A stretch of 64,000 nt of DNA from Planctomycetales bacterium 71-10 (lineage in GTDB: Bacteria; Planctomycetota; Planctomycetia; Isosphaerales; Isosphaeraceae). Under the pieces are notes generated by a model. That model saw nothing but the letters and a program-made list of their open reading frames with translations, made no database searches and was not told the origin of the DNA. Below, in pieces: positions 34,483-46,022 of this stretch. Location of the stretch: contig MKTT01000109.1 in NCBI GenBank assembly GCA_001898385.1, positions 54,903-118,902 on the forward strand, given 5' to 3'. Every line of letters begins with the position of its first letter. Position 1 is the stretch's first letter. A program made the translations under genes and the position numbers.

Positions 34483-36069
34483 TCACGGCCCTGATTCGGA
34501 AGGGGCCTCGTAGCGTTCGACGAGCCGGGACAGGGCGGCCCGGATCTCGTCCTGGGATAGGGACAGGCCCGCGATGTCGCGGCGCAGGGCGGGGGAGAGG
34601 ACGGCCTCGTCGGGGCGGCCCTGGTCGACCTTCACGGTGTCGTCGTTCAGGCGCGACTGGAGGAGGCGGATCATCTTCAACTCGGCGATCAGGCGGTTCA
34701 GCTCCTTCTCGCGCTCGCGCAGATCCTTGGGGAGCGGCGTGCCGGGCTTGGGGGGCGAGGAGGGGGGGAGCCGGCGCATGGCCTCGGCGAGGGCCATCAG
34801 GTCCTCCTCGATCCGCTTCTCCAGGGTCACCGTGGGCTCGGTCGGGTCGCCGGCCTTGAGCAGCTCGGCGGCGCGGGTCATCTCGCGGCCGATGACGCGG
34901 AGGGAGGTCGGCAGGGCGACGCCGAACTCGGTCTCCTCGGTCAGCGCGCGGAGCTGATCGATACGATCGGCCAGCTCGGCCTCCCTGGGGGCCATGCCGG
35001 TGACGATCAGGGTGGCGGCGCGCGACTTCTGGGCGACGCGCGGGGCCTGGGCCTCGGTGGTCTCGCGGATGGTGACCTGGATCTCGTGCATCTCGTGCAG
35101 CTCGGCGAGGATCCGCGCCTGGAGTTCGGTGCGAAGCTCCACGAGCAGGGCCTCGGCCGCCTTGTTCAGGTCGTCGCGGCCCTTGGTGAGGTGCTTCAGG
35201 GCCTCGTCCTGCTTGACGGCCGCGGGGTCCGCGGCCTCCTTGTTGAGCTGGCCCTCGGCCTCGCCCATCGCCCCGGAGGCGCGGATGAGGTCCTTCTGGA
35301 GCGCGACGCCCTGGCCGCCCAGTCGCGCCGAGGCCGAGGCCAGCATGTCGGCCGCCTCGCGGTTGCGCGCCTGGTCCTTCTCAAACTTCTCGAACTCGGC
35401 CTTCGGGGGCTTGGCCTCGGTCGCCTCTTTCGCGGACCTGGACCACGCGAGTTCCCGCTTCTCCTCGTGGACGATGCGGTCCAGGTGCTCCAGCGTCTCG
35501 CGGATCTGGCGGAGGCGGGCCAGCTTCATCTGGAAGTCGAGGTCCTCGGCGAGGAGCAGGCGGCGGAGGTGTTCGAGCTTCGCGAGCATCTCGCGGACCT
35601 CGGTCTCGGCGCGGGCGAGCTGGGCCTCTTTCAGGAGCTTCTGGGAGTCCTTCATCTGCTGGAGGATCAGCTCCTCGCGCGAGAACTTCAGCGCGAGCTT
35701 CAGGCGCGAGGCGTTCTCGGGCTCCAGGCTGCGGAGGGCCTCGGAGAGGCGGAACATCCGCTCCTCCAGCTCGTTCATCTGGGCCGCGACGTTCTCCTGC
35801 GTGAACTCGATCGTCTCGCGGTCGGTGACGTTCGGGTCGGCCCCGGCGTCCTTCTTCGGCGTCGGCGCGGCGTCCTTGGGATCCGCCTTCGCCTCGTCCT
35901 TCTTCTCGGGCTCCGGGGCCTTGTCGTCCTTCTTCTCGGCGTCGGCCTTGGCGGCCGGCTCGTCGTCGAAGACGTCGGCGGCGTCCTGCGCGCGGGCGAC
36001 GGACGGGGCGGCCCAGAGGAGCGCCAGGGCGAGGAGGACGAGCGGTCGTCGCCGGTCACGGCTTGTCAT
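34483..36069 (-). CDS. Exported coiled-coil protein
   Basis: A 528-residue protein with a signal peptide (PLVLLALALLWAAPSVARA), an Asp/Lys/Glu/Pro-rich segment (about 30-75), and then long heptad-rich helices over most of its length (for example NELEERMFRLSEALRSLEPE and KLEHLRRLLLAEDLDFQMKL). The chosen ATG has AGGAGG 6 bases upstream and overlaps the preceding gene by 14 bases; the ORF track start is six codons earlier. It is probably a periplasmic structural partner of the upstream membrane protein. Confidence 0.65.
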   Translation of the reverse strand: MTSRDRRRPLVLLALALLWAAPSVARAQDAADVFDDEPAAKADAEKKDDKAPEPEKKDEAKADPKDAAPTPKKDAGADPNVTDRETIEFTQENVAAQMNELEERMFRLSEALRSLEPENASRLKLALKFSREELILQQMKDSQKLLKEAQLARAETEVREMLAKLEHLRRLLLAEDLDFQMKLARLRQIRETLEHLDRIVHEEKRELAWSRSAKEATEAKPPKAEFEKFEKDQARNREAADMLASASARLGGQGVALQKDLIRASGAMGEAEGQLNKEAADPAAVKQDEALKHLTKGRDDLNKAAEALLVELRTELQARILAELHEMHEIQVTIRETTEAQAPRVAQKSRAATLIVTGMAPREAELADRIDQLRALTEETEFGVALPTSLRVIGREMTRAAELLKAGDPTEPTVTLEKRIEEDLMALAEAMRRLPPSSPPKPGTPLPKDLREREKELNRLIAELKMIRLLQSRLNDDTVKVDQGRPDEAVLSPALRRDIAGLSLSQDEIRAALSRLVERYEAPSESGP

Positions 36070-38278
36070 CGAAGACCTCCTGGGCACGGGTCTCGCGGGC
36101 CTTCTCGGTCTGCTGGAGGACCTTCTGCTCCATCTTGATGACCTCCGCGACCTGGTTGACGACGTCGACGAAGCTCTCCCACTGCGACATTTGTTCGAGG
36201 ATCTGTTTCATCGTTGTAACAACCTCGGCGTGCCGGCGTCGAGCTTCATCCTTGGCGGGCCCCCTGGCGTCGGCCGCGGCGAGGGCCTGGAGGGCGGCCT
36301 GGAGCTGCGGCAACGGCCCGGCGGCCAGGGCGCGGAGCGGGTCGACGACGCCGTCTTGCAGCAGGCGGTGCGACTTGGGCGAGCCGATCTGGTTGAGCTT
36401 CATCTCCTGGAGCGCGTCGGCGATCCGGCCGGCGATCTGGCCGACCTGCCGCGTCGCCGACTGGCCGGCGCGGGCGATCGCGACGACCTCCTCGGGCTTC
36501 GCGTCGCCTTCGAGGGCGGGCGTCTGCTTCTCGGCGGCGTCGACGAGCGCGACGAACTTGGCCCGCTCGGCGCGCTGGCGGATGAGGATCTCGTAGAAGA
36601 GCTCGTCCGGGGAGACGACGGAGAAGGCCAGGACGCCCGATCGACCGGTCTGCGCGCCGCGGGCGCAGCGGTCGTCGGCCTCGCCGGTGAAGCGGAGGAG
36701 GGTCCCGACGGCGGGCGGGTCGGCTTGCAGGGCGACGTCGTGGCGGGCCTGGTGGTCGAGCGTCGGTCGGGCGGGGTCGGACTCGAACGGGATGGGGATC
36801 GCGGCCCTCTTCGTCTGCGGCTCGGGCTTGTCGGAGTCGGCGACGACGACGCTGCGGTCGGCCTGGATGCGGAGCGCGGCCAGGCCGAAGTCGTCGGTCG
36901 CGGCGAGGGCCAGCGGGATCGTCGCCGTGGGCGTCACCCGGCCGCCGACGCCCGTCGCGCGGAGCGTCACGCGGGGTTCGCGGTCGCGCAGCAGGCCGAC
37001 GGAGAGGAACGACGGCTTCGACGTCAGCCCCGTCTCGGATGAGGTCAGGACGATCTCGAAGGTCACGGCCTCCTTCAGCGTCCATCGCGTCGTGAAGGTG
37101 CGGGGGCCGGTGCGCGTGAGCGCCGGCGGCGGGCCGGGGTTGGCGGTGAGCTTCGCGGCGGCGAGGTCCTGCGTCCCTTCGAGCGTCAATTCCACCTCGG
37201 AATCGGGGAGGAACATCATCCGCGAGGGGGAGTCGTCGACGTCGCGGAAGTCGGGGTCGGCGGTGCCGGGCTCCTTCACGCGGATCCGGGTTTTCGCCAG
37301 GGCCGGTCGGTCGACGCGCTCCAGCGTGATCGGGCCGAGCCAGTCGTCGCCGCCGGCCAGTTCGAACGTCGAGGACTCGAACGCGGGCGGGAACTCGTAC
37401 TGGTAGCGGGCCGGCGAGGTCTCCGTCATGTTCGCCGAGCGGGTCGGGGCCTTCGGCGAGCGTTCGCGGACGGCGACGACCTCGGGGTTCTGGAGGGCCT
37501 GCGGCCGGCGGCGGAGGAGCAGGGGGGCACCGCGGCCGCCGACGGACCAGCGGTCGCCGATCGGTTCGATCAGGGGGAGGTCGCTGCGGACTTCGAGCAG
37601 CGCCCGCTCGTCGCGAGGGGCGACGAGTCGGCCGCGGGCGTCGAGGTTCATGACGGACAGGTAGGTCGATTGCGGCCAGCGCTCGTCGGAGCCGCGGAGC
37701 CAGCGGGCGAGGCTCAGGCGGGCGGCGTCGGGGGCGATCGCCGCGAAGGCGGCGGGGAGGGCCAGCGCCGCGATCCCCAGCGCGACGTGGGCCGCGGTCC
37801 GGCCGCGGTTCCAGAGCCGGGTCCAGTCGGACGAGCCCAGGGCTTCGGACGCGCGGCGCACGGCCAGGCGGATCATGGCGGGGGACGCCGAGCCGGCGGG
37901 GTCGTCGAGCTGGCCCGGGAGCTGGAGGACGTCGGCGACCTGCTGGCCCAGGCCGGGGCGGAGGCGGTCGAGCGTCAGGGCGAGCGACAGGTCGTCCAGC
38001 CTCGCCGTGCGCCAGCGGCTCGCCGCGCGGACGGCGAGGAACGCCAGGATCGCCGCGGAGGCGACGGCCAGCAGCGCGCCGCGGGCGGGGAGGCCGGGCC
38101 GCAGCCGCCAGTCGAGCGCCGCGAGCAGCGCGCCGGCCGCCGCGGCGACGGCGAGGGCCTCGGCCAGCACTTCCAGGCCGAGCTGGAGCCGCAGCCGTCG
38201 CCGCAGCCGCGCGAGGTCGGCGCGCAGGCGGGCGCGGGCGTCGGCCAGGTCTTCGGTGGTCGGGGTCGGGATCGACAC
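36056..38278 (-). CDS. Membrane protein, DUF4175-like
   Basis: A 740-residue protein. The cytosolic N-terminus has a helical segment (ARARLRADLARLRRRLRLQL), then two close membrane helices (about 40-60 and 68-82) and a third near 165-185. A large periplasmic part with Ig-like strands follows, and a helical C-terminus (VVDVVNQVAEVIKMEQKVLQ). The architecture resembles DUF4175 proteins found in BatA/VWA clusters. The function is unknown; the gene lies 13 bases after the VWA gene. Confidence 0.6.
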   Translation of the reverse strand: MSIPTPTTEDLADARARLRADLARLRRRLRLQLGLEVLAEALAVAAAAGALLAALDWRLRPGLPARGALLAVASAAILAFLAVRAASRWRTARLDDLSLALTLDRLRPGLGQQVADVLQLPGQLDDPAGSASPAMIRLAVRRASEALGSSDWTRLWNRGRTAAHVALGIAALALPAAFAAIAPDAARLSLARWLRGSDERWPQSTYLSVMNLDARGRLVAPRDERALLEVRSDLPLIEPIGDRWSVGGRGAPLLLRRRPQALQNPEVVAVRERSPKAPTRSANMTETSPARYQYEFPPAFESSTFELAGGDDWLGPITLERVDRPALAKTRIRVKEPGTADPDFRDVDDSPSRMMFLPDSEVELTLEGTQDLAAAKLTANPGPPPALTRTGPRTFTTRWTLKEAVTFEIVLTSSETGLTSKPSFLSVGLLRDREPRVTLRATGVGGRVTPTATIPLALAATDDFGLAALRIQADRSVVVADSDKPEPQTKRAAIPIPFESDPARPTLDHQARHDVALQADPPAVGTLLRFTGEADDRCARGAQTGRSGVLAFSVVSPDELFYEILIRQRAERAKFVALVDAAEKQTPALEGDAKPEEVVAIARAGQSATRQVGQIAGRIADALQEMKLNQIGSPKSHRLLQDGVVDPLRALAAGPLPQLQAALQALAAADARGPAKDEARRRHAEVVTTMKQILEQMSQWESFVDVVNQVAEVIKMEQKVLQQTEKARETRAQEVFDDKP

Positions 38279-38291
38279 GGCGGCTCCTCGT

Positions 38292-40745
38292 TCACACCAG
38301 CCGGAAGCGTTTGCGCAGGATCCATTCGGCGGTCAGGCCGGCGACGACGAGGCCGTAGAGCAGGGGGGCGTCCCACAGCTCGTCGCGCTCCTCGATCGTG
38401 CGGGCGACCTCGCGGGTCGGGATGGCGGCGTCGAGCTGGTCGACGTCGGACAGCTCGAAGACCCGGCCGCCGCTGAGGCGGGCGAGGTCGGCGAGGAGCG
38501 GGCGGTTGAGCGCCGGCTCGTCGATCTCGCGGCGCGGGGGCTCGACGCGGAACGCCGTGGTCGAGACCCGGGCCGTCCCCGCGGCGAGGTCGGGCGCCGA
38601 GGCCGGCGCGACGCGGAGCGAGTACGCGCCGGCCTGCGTCGCGGGGAACTCGGCCGTCGCCAGCGCGGGGTCGTCGGGCGACTTCTCGAACCGGATCGGC
38701 TCCGGGGGCTGGCCCGCGCCTTCCAGCTCGGCGACCAGCTCGGACGCCTCGGCCAGCGCCGCGGGGTCGTTGTAGCGGACGGAGGCGTGGACGCGGTCGC
38801 CCACGCGGTATACGCCCTTGTCCAGGCCCACCAGGAACGGGAACCGCCCCCCCAGCGCCTTGTTGCGGCCCACGCGGTCGACCAGCCGGGCCCAGAAGCC
38901 GTCGAAGAAGTCCTCGCCGAGGTAGCGCCATCGATAAGTGCTGTCGAACCCGATGAACACGGTCCGGCCCGGCCCGTAGAGCTGCGAGGCCAGCAGGACG
39001 TGCCGGCCGTGCTGGTTCGACATCCGGGGGTCGCCGTGGCGGGACAGGACGACCGCGCCGGGGCGGGCGCGGGTGACGGGGAAGCTCCAGTACATGCCGG
39101 GGAGGCTGGTGAGCATGGCCCGGTTGCGGATCGGGTCGGGGTTGAACTCGAAGACCGGGTCGCCGCGGCCCTCGGGGGTGAGGTCCAACGTATAGGTGTT
39201 CTGCGAGCTGAGGCGGACCTCGGCGTCGGTGCGGAAGAGGCCCGCGTCGCGGACGATGGGGAGGATCTTGGTCCAGTCGCCGCCGGGCGTCTTCGAGTCG
39301 GCCGCCTCGAAGAGCTGCTGCGAGAAGAGTTCGCCGGCGACGAAGATCAGCCCGCCGCCGTCGCGGCCGACGAAGTTGAGGATCATCTCCGGCCACTGCG
39401 GGCCCATCGAGCGGACGTCGGGGTCGACGAGCAGGAGGGCGTCGTAGCGGCCAAGCTCCTCGTCGTTGGCCGGGAGTCGCGTGATGGGGCGGTCGCCGGG
39501 CTGGCGGAAGCCGGGGTCGGCGTGCTGGAGCCAGCCGGCGAACTCGACCTGCTGGTCGCGCATCAGCGCGTTGCGCAGGAACTGCATCTCGGGCGACGGC
39601 CCGCCCGCGACCATCAGGACGCGGATCTGCCGGCGCACCACGCGGGACGTGGCCGTGGCCTGGTTGTCGTCCTCGGTCAGCTCGGGGCCGGCGTCCTCGA
39701 CCTTCGCGCGGTACTCGTACTGGCCGATCACGGCCGGGGTCACGCGGAACGTGGCGCGCGTCAGGACGCCGTCCTCGCCGAGCGCCACCCGCTGCGTCCC
39801 GACGGGCTCCCAGGCGCCCTCGTTGACCCGGCGCTCCAGGACGACGTTCGCCTCGGCGTCGCGGAGGCCGCGGGAGTCGACGACGACGGCGACGGTGGTG
39901 GGGTCGCGGGCGAAGACGACGGGGTCGACCTGGAGTTCCGCCAGGCGGACGTTGCGCGGGCCCTCGTCGGCCCCGGCGGCGACGGCGTAGATCGGGATCC
40001 GCTGGCGGGCCGCGGCCTCGACGACCCGCGCGGGATCCTCGCCGGCGTTGGAGCGGCCGTCGGTGGCGATGACGATCCCGGCCACCGGCTGGCCCCGGAG
40101 CGACGACAGCACGCCGGCCAGGGCGTCGCCGATCGGCGAGACGGGCCGCTTCGGCTGGACGTCGTCGAGCTTCCGCGATCGCGCCGCGTCGCCGCCGCCG
40201 GGCTTCGCGGCCGAGTCGAGGTCGTAGATCCGGAGTTCCCGCCCCTTCGCGAGCGCCTCCAGGTTCGTTCCGAGCGCCTTCTGCGCCAGCGCCAGCCGGG
40301 GCGACTCGCGGAGGCGGTCGACGGCCGACTTGCCGTCCTTCGCCTCGACGCCGAGTTTGCCGGCGATCGCGGCGGCCTTCGCGGCGTCGGTGTAGGGGTC
40401 GGAGAAGCGCATGCTCTCGGAGTCGTCCAGGATCACCGCCAGCCGCGACGGCGTCTCCTCGCGGCGGACGAGGACCAGGACGGGTTCCAGCAGCATCGCC
40501 GCGAGCGCAGCCAGGGTCAGCAGCCGGAGCGCGGCGAGCGTGGCCCGTTGCGGCCCCGTCAGGTCCTTGCGACCCCAGTTGGTCAGCTTCCAGACGAGCC
40601 ATGCGACGGCGACCGCGGCGAGCGCGAGCCAGACGGCCGACGCCCCTTGCGGCAGCGACGCGAGGTCCAGCCGGACGTCGTCCGGCGGCGGGGCGCCGGG
40701 CGAAGGGGGCTCGATTCCCAGGAGGTGTTGCCAGAAGCGGTTCAT
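38292..40745 (-). CDS. Membrane VWA-domain protein (BatB/GATase-like)
   Basis: An 817-residue protein. Two N-terminal membrane helices (WLALAAVAVAWLVWKL and LRLLTLAALAAMLLEPVLVL) are followed by a von Willebrand A domain with the MIDAS motif DDSES. Next is a region with an amidotransferase-like fold (YDALLLVDPDVRSMG, GGLIFVAGELFSQQ), Ig-like parts, and a C-terminal helix (LLYGLVVAGLTAEWIL) before a basic tail. Such proteins accompany MoxR, DUF58 and BatA. The metal-binding MIDAS suggests protein-protein contacts at the membrane. Confidence 0.75.
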   Translation of the reverse strand: MNRFWQHLLGIEPPSPGAPPPDDVRLDLASLPQGASAVWLALAAVAVAWLVWKLTNWGRKDLTGPQRATLAALRLLTLAALAAMLLEPVLVLVRREETPSRLAVILDDSESMRFSDPYTDAAKAAAIAGKLGVEAKDGKSAVDRLRESPRLALAQKALGTNLEALAKGRELRIYDLDSAAKPGGGDAARSRKLDDVQPKRPVSPIGDALAGVLSSLRGQPVAGIVIATDGRSNAGEDPARVVEAAARQRIPIYAVAAGADEGPRNVRLAELQVDPVVFARDPTTVAVVVDSRGLRDAEANVVLERRVNEGAWEPVGTQRVALGEDGVLTRATFRVTPAVIGQYEYRAKVEDAGPELTEDDNQATATSRVVRRQIRVLMVAGGPSPEMQFLRNALMRDQQVEFAGWLQHADPGFRQPGDRPITRLPANDEELGRYDALLLVDPDVRSMGPQWPEMILNFVGRDGGGLIFVAGELFSQQLFEAADSKTPGGDWTKILPIVRDAGLFRTDAEVRLSSQNTYTLDLTPEGRGDPVFEFNPDPIRNRAMLTSLPGMYWSFPVTRARPGAVVLSRHGDPRMSNQHGRHVLLASQLYGPGRTVFIGFDSTYRWRYLGEDFFDGFWARLVDRVGRNKALGGRFPFLVGLDKGVYRVGDRVHASVRYNDPAALAEASELVAELEGAGQPPEPIRFEKSPDDPALATAEFPATQAGAYSLRVAPASAPDLAAGTARVSTTAFRVEPPRREIDEPALNRPLLADLARLSGGRVFELSDVDQLDAAIPTREVARTIEERDELWDAPLLYGLVVAGLTAEWILRKRFRLV

Positions 40746-40776
40746 GCCGCGTGCGATCCTCGTTCCGGGTTGATCC

Positions 40777-42945
40777 TCATCGGGACCGGCTCGCCCACGC
40801 CGCGAAGGCCGCCTCGGCGACGAGGAGGACGAGCAGGCCGGCGGCCAGGTCGCGCCAGATCTCGCGGCCGACGGGGCCGAGGGATTCCACGCCGCGGGCC
40901 TCGACGACGTCGACGTCCAGCGGCTCCATCAGCTTGCGGACCTCGTCGGCCGGGATCCGCTCCAGCAGGCTCTCCCGCGGGTCGGGGTCGGCGGCGAAGA
41001 CGTCCTCGCGTGCGCCGAGCGGGCCCTCCTCCCACGACAGCCGGTAGACGCCCGCGCGGCGGGTGTCGGGGACGTCGATCCGCGTCGCCGGCCCGCGGTC
41101 GTCGGCCGGGTCTTCCGGCATCGGGACGGGCGAGAGCGCGACGGGGTCGGAGCCGTCGGGGGGCTTGAGCTGGGCGTTGGCGATCTCGTGGCTCGAATGG
41201 ACGACGCGGCGGATCGGATCGCCGGCCGCGACGGTGTTGGTCATGGGCGTCGCGCGGGCGGCGCCCTTGACGGCCTCGCGGATCGCCATGACGAAGCTGG
41301 GCTCCACAGGCCAGTCGTTCCCGGCGCGGTCGGCGGTGGTCGTCCAGAGCAGGACGCGGCCGTCGCCGACGACGCGCTCGGCCACGGCGGGGGAGCGGTC
41401 GGGGTCGTTCCAGCGGGCCAGCGTGCGGGCGTCGTCGGCCCCCTCGCCCGAGGTCCCCGCCGCCTCGTCGACCGTGGCGATCCAGCGCACCGGGACGCGC
41501 TCGAAGGCCGACGCCTTCAGGTCGAGCAGCTTCTCAATCGGCGAGGGCCGGGCGGGCTCGATCGCCAGGCCGCGGAACGGCTGGTCGGACGTGGCCTTGA
41601 ACGGGAACGGGAGGAGGCGGGCGTCCGGGCGGAAGAACAGCTCGTTGTACAGGCCGAGGTCGGTCCGCGCGCCGGGGAAGATCATCAGGCCCATCCCCTC
41701 GCGGACCAGGCGACGCAGCCGGTCGGCCTGCTCGGGCGTGGGGGCGGCGACGTTCGCCAGGACGAGGACGTCGGGCGTCTCCATCCGGGGCGAGAGGAAG
41801 TCCTGATCGGTCACGACCTCCACCCGCCACGCCTCCGCCGAGCCCACGCCGATCGACAGCGGCGCGGCGAGGAAGTCGACCTCGGACGCGAACGGCTCGG
41901 TCGAGGGCTCGCCGTCGACCAGGCGGATCAGGAGCGAGTCCTTCACCGGCACGGCCGCCCATCGGCGGGAGTCGGCCGGCAGCTCGTCGTCGGGGAGCTG
42001 CAAGGAGAACTCGTGCGGGCCGGCACCGGGGAAGGCGACCGAGAGGGGGACGCGGATGATTTCGCCCGGGGCGATCTCGGGCAGGGGGACCTCGCCCGGC
42101 TTGTCGTCTACGCGGAGCACGGCCTTCGCGCCGACCAGAGCCCGGGGCGAGTCGTTCTTGACCACCGCTTCCCACGCCGACGGCGCGCCGGCGAGGATCG
42201 TGCGGTCGAGCGGCGCGAGCGACTGGAGCGACACGTTCGCCGTCCCTTCCGCGCCGACGTCGACCAGGCGGACGACGATCTTGTCGTCGGCCCAGCGTTT
42301 CGCCACGTCCTTCACGGCGGAATCCCAGCCGCTGCGGCGGAGATCGGTGACGATCGTGAGGCGACGGCTCGGGTAGGTACAGGACTTCAGGACGTCGTCG
42401 AGGCCCGCGAGGACGGTCGGCCAGGAGGCGTGCGTGGCGGCCTGACCGACGCCCGCGACGGCCGCGGCCAGCTCCTCGCGGCGCGACGCCTCGACGTCGT
42501 GGATGACGGGGGCGTTCGGGGCCGAGGCCGTCGCCAGCGTGCAGCGGTCCTGCGGGGGCGTGGCGTTCAGCAGGGCGCCGGCGACCTGCAACGCCTTCTG
42601 CAAGGCCGGGCCCTCGTCCGAGGCGTAGCCCATGCTCAGGGAGTCGTCGATCAGGACGACCTCGCTGGATCGCCCGCCGCGGCCGATCCAGCGCTCCAGG
42701 CCGGTCGGGCTGAGGACGGGCCGGGCCAGGGCGAAGAAGAGGAGGACGGGGAGCGCGATCCGGAGGAGGAGCAGCAGCAGCTCTTCGAGCTGGATCCGCC
42801 GCCGGTTGCGCTGGACGGTCAGCTTCAGGTACTTCATGGGGGCCCATTCCACGCGGCGGAACCGGCGGCGGTTCAGCAGGTGGATGATGACGGGGATCGC
42901 GCCGAGCAGGGCGCCCCAGATCAGCAGTGGGCTCAGGAAGGTCAT
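40777..42945 (-). CDS. BatA-domain membrane protein with VWA domain
   Basis: A 722-residue protein with the BatA (aerotolerance regulator N-terminal) signature PLLIWGALLGAIPVIIHLLN followed by RRRFRRVEWAPMKYL. A second helix (LLLLLLRIALPVLLFFALAR), a VWA domain with MIDAS DDSLS near residue 97, a large periplasmic portion and a C-terminal helix follow. It sits between the DUF58 gene (37 bases) and the second VWA gene (31 bases). Confidence 0.85.
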   Translation of the reverse strand: MTFLSPLLIWGALLGAIPVIIHLLNRRRFRRVEWAPMKYLKLTVQRNRRRIQLEELLLLLLRIALPVLLFFALARPVLSPTGLERWIGRGGRSSEVVLIDDSLSMGYASDEGPALQKALQVAGALLNATPPQDRCTLATASAPNAPVIHDVEASRREELAAAVAGVGQAATHASWPTVLAGLDDVLKSCTYPSRRLTIVTDLRRSGWDSAVKDVAKRWADDKIVVRLVDVGAEGTANVSLQSLAPLDRTILAGAPSAWEAVVKNDSPRALVGAKAVLRVDDKPGEVPLPEIAPGEIIRVPLSVAFPGAGPHEFSLQLPDDELPADSRRWAAVPVKDSLLIRLVDGEPSTEPFASEVDFLAAPLSIGVGSAEAWRVEVVTDQDFLSPRMETPDVLVLANVAAPTPEQADRLRRLVREGMGLMIFPGARTDLGLYNELFFRPDARLLPFPFKATSDQPFRGLAIEPARPSPIEKLLDLKASAFERVPVRWIATVDEAAGTSGEGADDARTLARWNDPDRSPAVAERVVGDGRVLLWTTTADRAGNDWPVEPSFVMAIREAVKGAARATPMTNTVAAGDPIRRVVHSSHEIANAQLKPPDGSDPVALSPVPMPEDPADDRGPATRIDVPDTRRAGVYRLSWEEGPLGAREDVFAADPDPRESLLERIPADEVRKLMEPLDVDVVEARGVESLGPVGREIWRDLAAGLLVLLVAEAAFAAWASRSR

Positions 42946-43871
42946 GGCGTGGCGGTCTTCCCCGTCGTGGCTTCGGTTCGCGTCAACGGCCGCGGCGGTC
43001 GAGCCGGCCGGACTCCAGCCGGGCGTGCAGGAATCGGCTGAGGGCGTCGGCGAGCGGCTCGTCGGTCAGGAACCGGACGTGGTCGTAGCCCCGCGCGCCG
43101 CTGGCCTTGCGCACCTCGTTCAGGAAGTCGTCCATCGCCGCCCGGTAGGAACGCTGGAAGGCGCGGGGCTCGGCGAACAGCTCCTCGTCCCCTTCCATGT
43201 CCTGGAACAGCGTCGGGCCGTCGAACGGCAGGTCGATTTCGTCGCGGTCGAGCACCTGCATGAGCAGCACTTCGTGCCCGCTGAAGCGGAGGCGGTCGAG
43301 GCCCTGGTACAGCGCGTCGAGGTCGGTGAGCAGGTCGGAGACGATGACGATCATGTTCCGCCGCCGGAACTGGTCGCCCAGGGCCAGGAGCATCGAGCCC
43401 AGCTCGGTCTTGCGCGCCGGACGGCACTTCTGGAGCATGCCGGCGAGGAGCTGGACCTGGGCCTGGGTGGCGCGGGGCGGGACGTTGGTCGTCGCCTTCT
43501 CGTCGAAGAGGACCAGGCCGACGGGGTCCTGCTGGCGCGTCAGCAGCATGGAGAGCGCGACGACCATCGTCGAGGCGTACTCGAACTTGCTCAGGGCCGC
43601 GCGCGTCCCCTTGTAATTCATGGAGGCGCTGGCGTCGGCGAGGAACGTCACCCGGACGTTGCTCTCCTCCTCGTACTGCTTGATGTAGTGGCGGTCGGAG
43701 CGGGCGAAGACGCGCCAGTCGAGGCGGCGGAGGTCCTCGCCGGGGGTGTACTCGCGGTACTCGGCGAACTCGACGTTGAAGCCGTGGAACGGGCTGCGGT
43801 GCAGGCCGCTGATGGCGCCCTCGACCAGCCGGCGCGACCGCAAGGTCAGGTCGGCGATCCGCGCGACGGCG

Positions 43872-44918
<1,047 letters not shown>

Positions 44919-44942
44919 GGGGGCGTCCTTTCTCTCGCTCTC

Positions 44943-46022
44943 TCAGCGCTGGAAGACCGGGAGGAACTTGAACGGCAGTTGGAGGATGATGGCGGCGACC
45001 GAGGTGCCGAACACCTGGCCGATGCCGTCGCCGTTCCACGAGCCGTCGGGCTGCTGCTGGGCCAGGAGCTGGTCGCGGGCCCTGGGGAAGTACTCGTCCC
45101 AGTAGGCGTCGCCGGCCATGTAGAAGCCCTGGGAGGCGTAGAGGTGGGCGTAGTAGTCGTGCCCGCCCCCCTTGCTCCAGCCCTCGACGGTGCGGAACTG
45201 GTCCCAGACGTATTTGAGGCAGTCGGTGGCGATGGGGCCGTCGAACTGGCCGGCGTTGTACAGGGTGGCGACGGCCGCGGCGGAGATCGGCAGCCGGGGG
45301 CCGGTGGGGCTGGAGAGCGAGTACTGGATGCCCCCCTCGGGGGTGCGGCACTTGTCCAGGTACTTCACGGCCTCCTCGATGACCGACCGCGGGACCAGGA
45401 ACCCGGCGTTCTGCGCGGCGCGGAGGCCCTGGACCTGGGTGACGGTGACGGAGCCCTCGTCGCCGGTGCCGGGGGTGTAGGTCCAGCCGCCGGCGCCGCT
45501 CTGGCCCTGGCTCGTCAGGACGACGGCCTTGCGGACGACCGTCTGGACCTGCTTGCGCAGCGCCTCCTTGGTGATCATGCCGTAGACGCTGGCCAGGAAC
45601 AGGAGCGCGAAGCCGTGCCCGTGCATCGGGATGCCGCCGTCCTGGCCGGGGCCGGTGATCAGGCCGGTCTCGGTCCCGCAGCGCACCAGGTATTCGACGG
45701 CCCCCTGCACGTTGCGGGAATACTTGCCGCGCGTGGGGGTGTCGCCGTGGGCCAGCAGCGCCATGCCGGCGAGTCCGGTCATCGCGACGGGGTAGACCTG
45801 GCCGCCGCCGGTGATCCACGAGCCGTCGTCGGCCTGCTGCGCGGCGAGGTAGTCGAGCCCCTTCACGACGGCCCGGATCGTCTCGGGCGTGACATGCTTG
45901 GGCAGGACCTCCTCGACCGCCAGGGCCGAGACGACGCCGGCGAGCCAGCCGCCGCCGGCCGCCAGCGCGGGGGCTGCCACCCCGCCGAGCCTCAGGAAGT
46001 CGCGACGGGTGGCGACGCTCAC
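44943..46022 (-). CDS. Exported prenyltransferase/terpenoid-cyclase-like repeat protein
   Basis: A 359-residue protein starting at GTG 46022, which overlaps the upstream stop (GTGA). A twin-arginine signal (TRRDFLRLGGVAAPALAAGG) leads into an alpha/alpha-toroid with QW-like repeats: YLAAQQADDGSWITGGG, SGAGGWTYTPGTGDEGS, TPEGGIQYS and LLAQQQPDGSWNGDGIG. The cyclase catalytic DxDD motif is not visible, so a structural or binding role is more likely than terpene chemistry. It is the gene just before moxR. Confidence 0.75.
   Translation of the reverse strand: MSVATRRDFLRLGGVAAPALAAGGGWLAGVVSALAVEEVLPKHVTPETIRAVVKGLDYLAAQQADDGSWITGGGQVYPVAMTGLAGMALLAHGDTPTRGKYSRNVQGAVEYLVRCGTETGLITGPGQDGGIPMHGHGFALLFLASVYGMITKEALRKQVQTVVRKAVVLTSQGQSGAGGWTYTPGTGDEGSVTVTQVQGLRAAQNAGFLVPRSVIEEAVKYLDKCRTPEGGIQYSLSSPTGPRLPISAAAVATLYNAGQFDGPIATDCLKYVWDQFRTVEGWSKGGGHDYYAHLYASQGFYMAGDAYWDEYFPRARDQLLAQQQPDGSWNGDGIGQVFGTSVAAIILQLPFKFLPVFQR

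Noticed and set aside
38811-38821. GCGGTATACGC considered as a sixth parS-like site
   Set aside because: It lacks the second arm and the spacer, and it lies inside a coding region.
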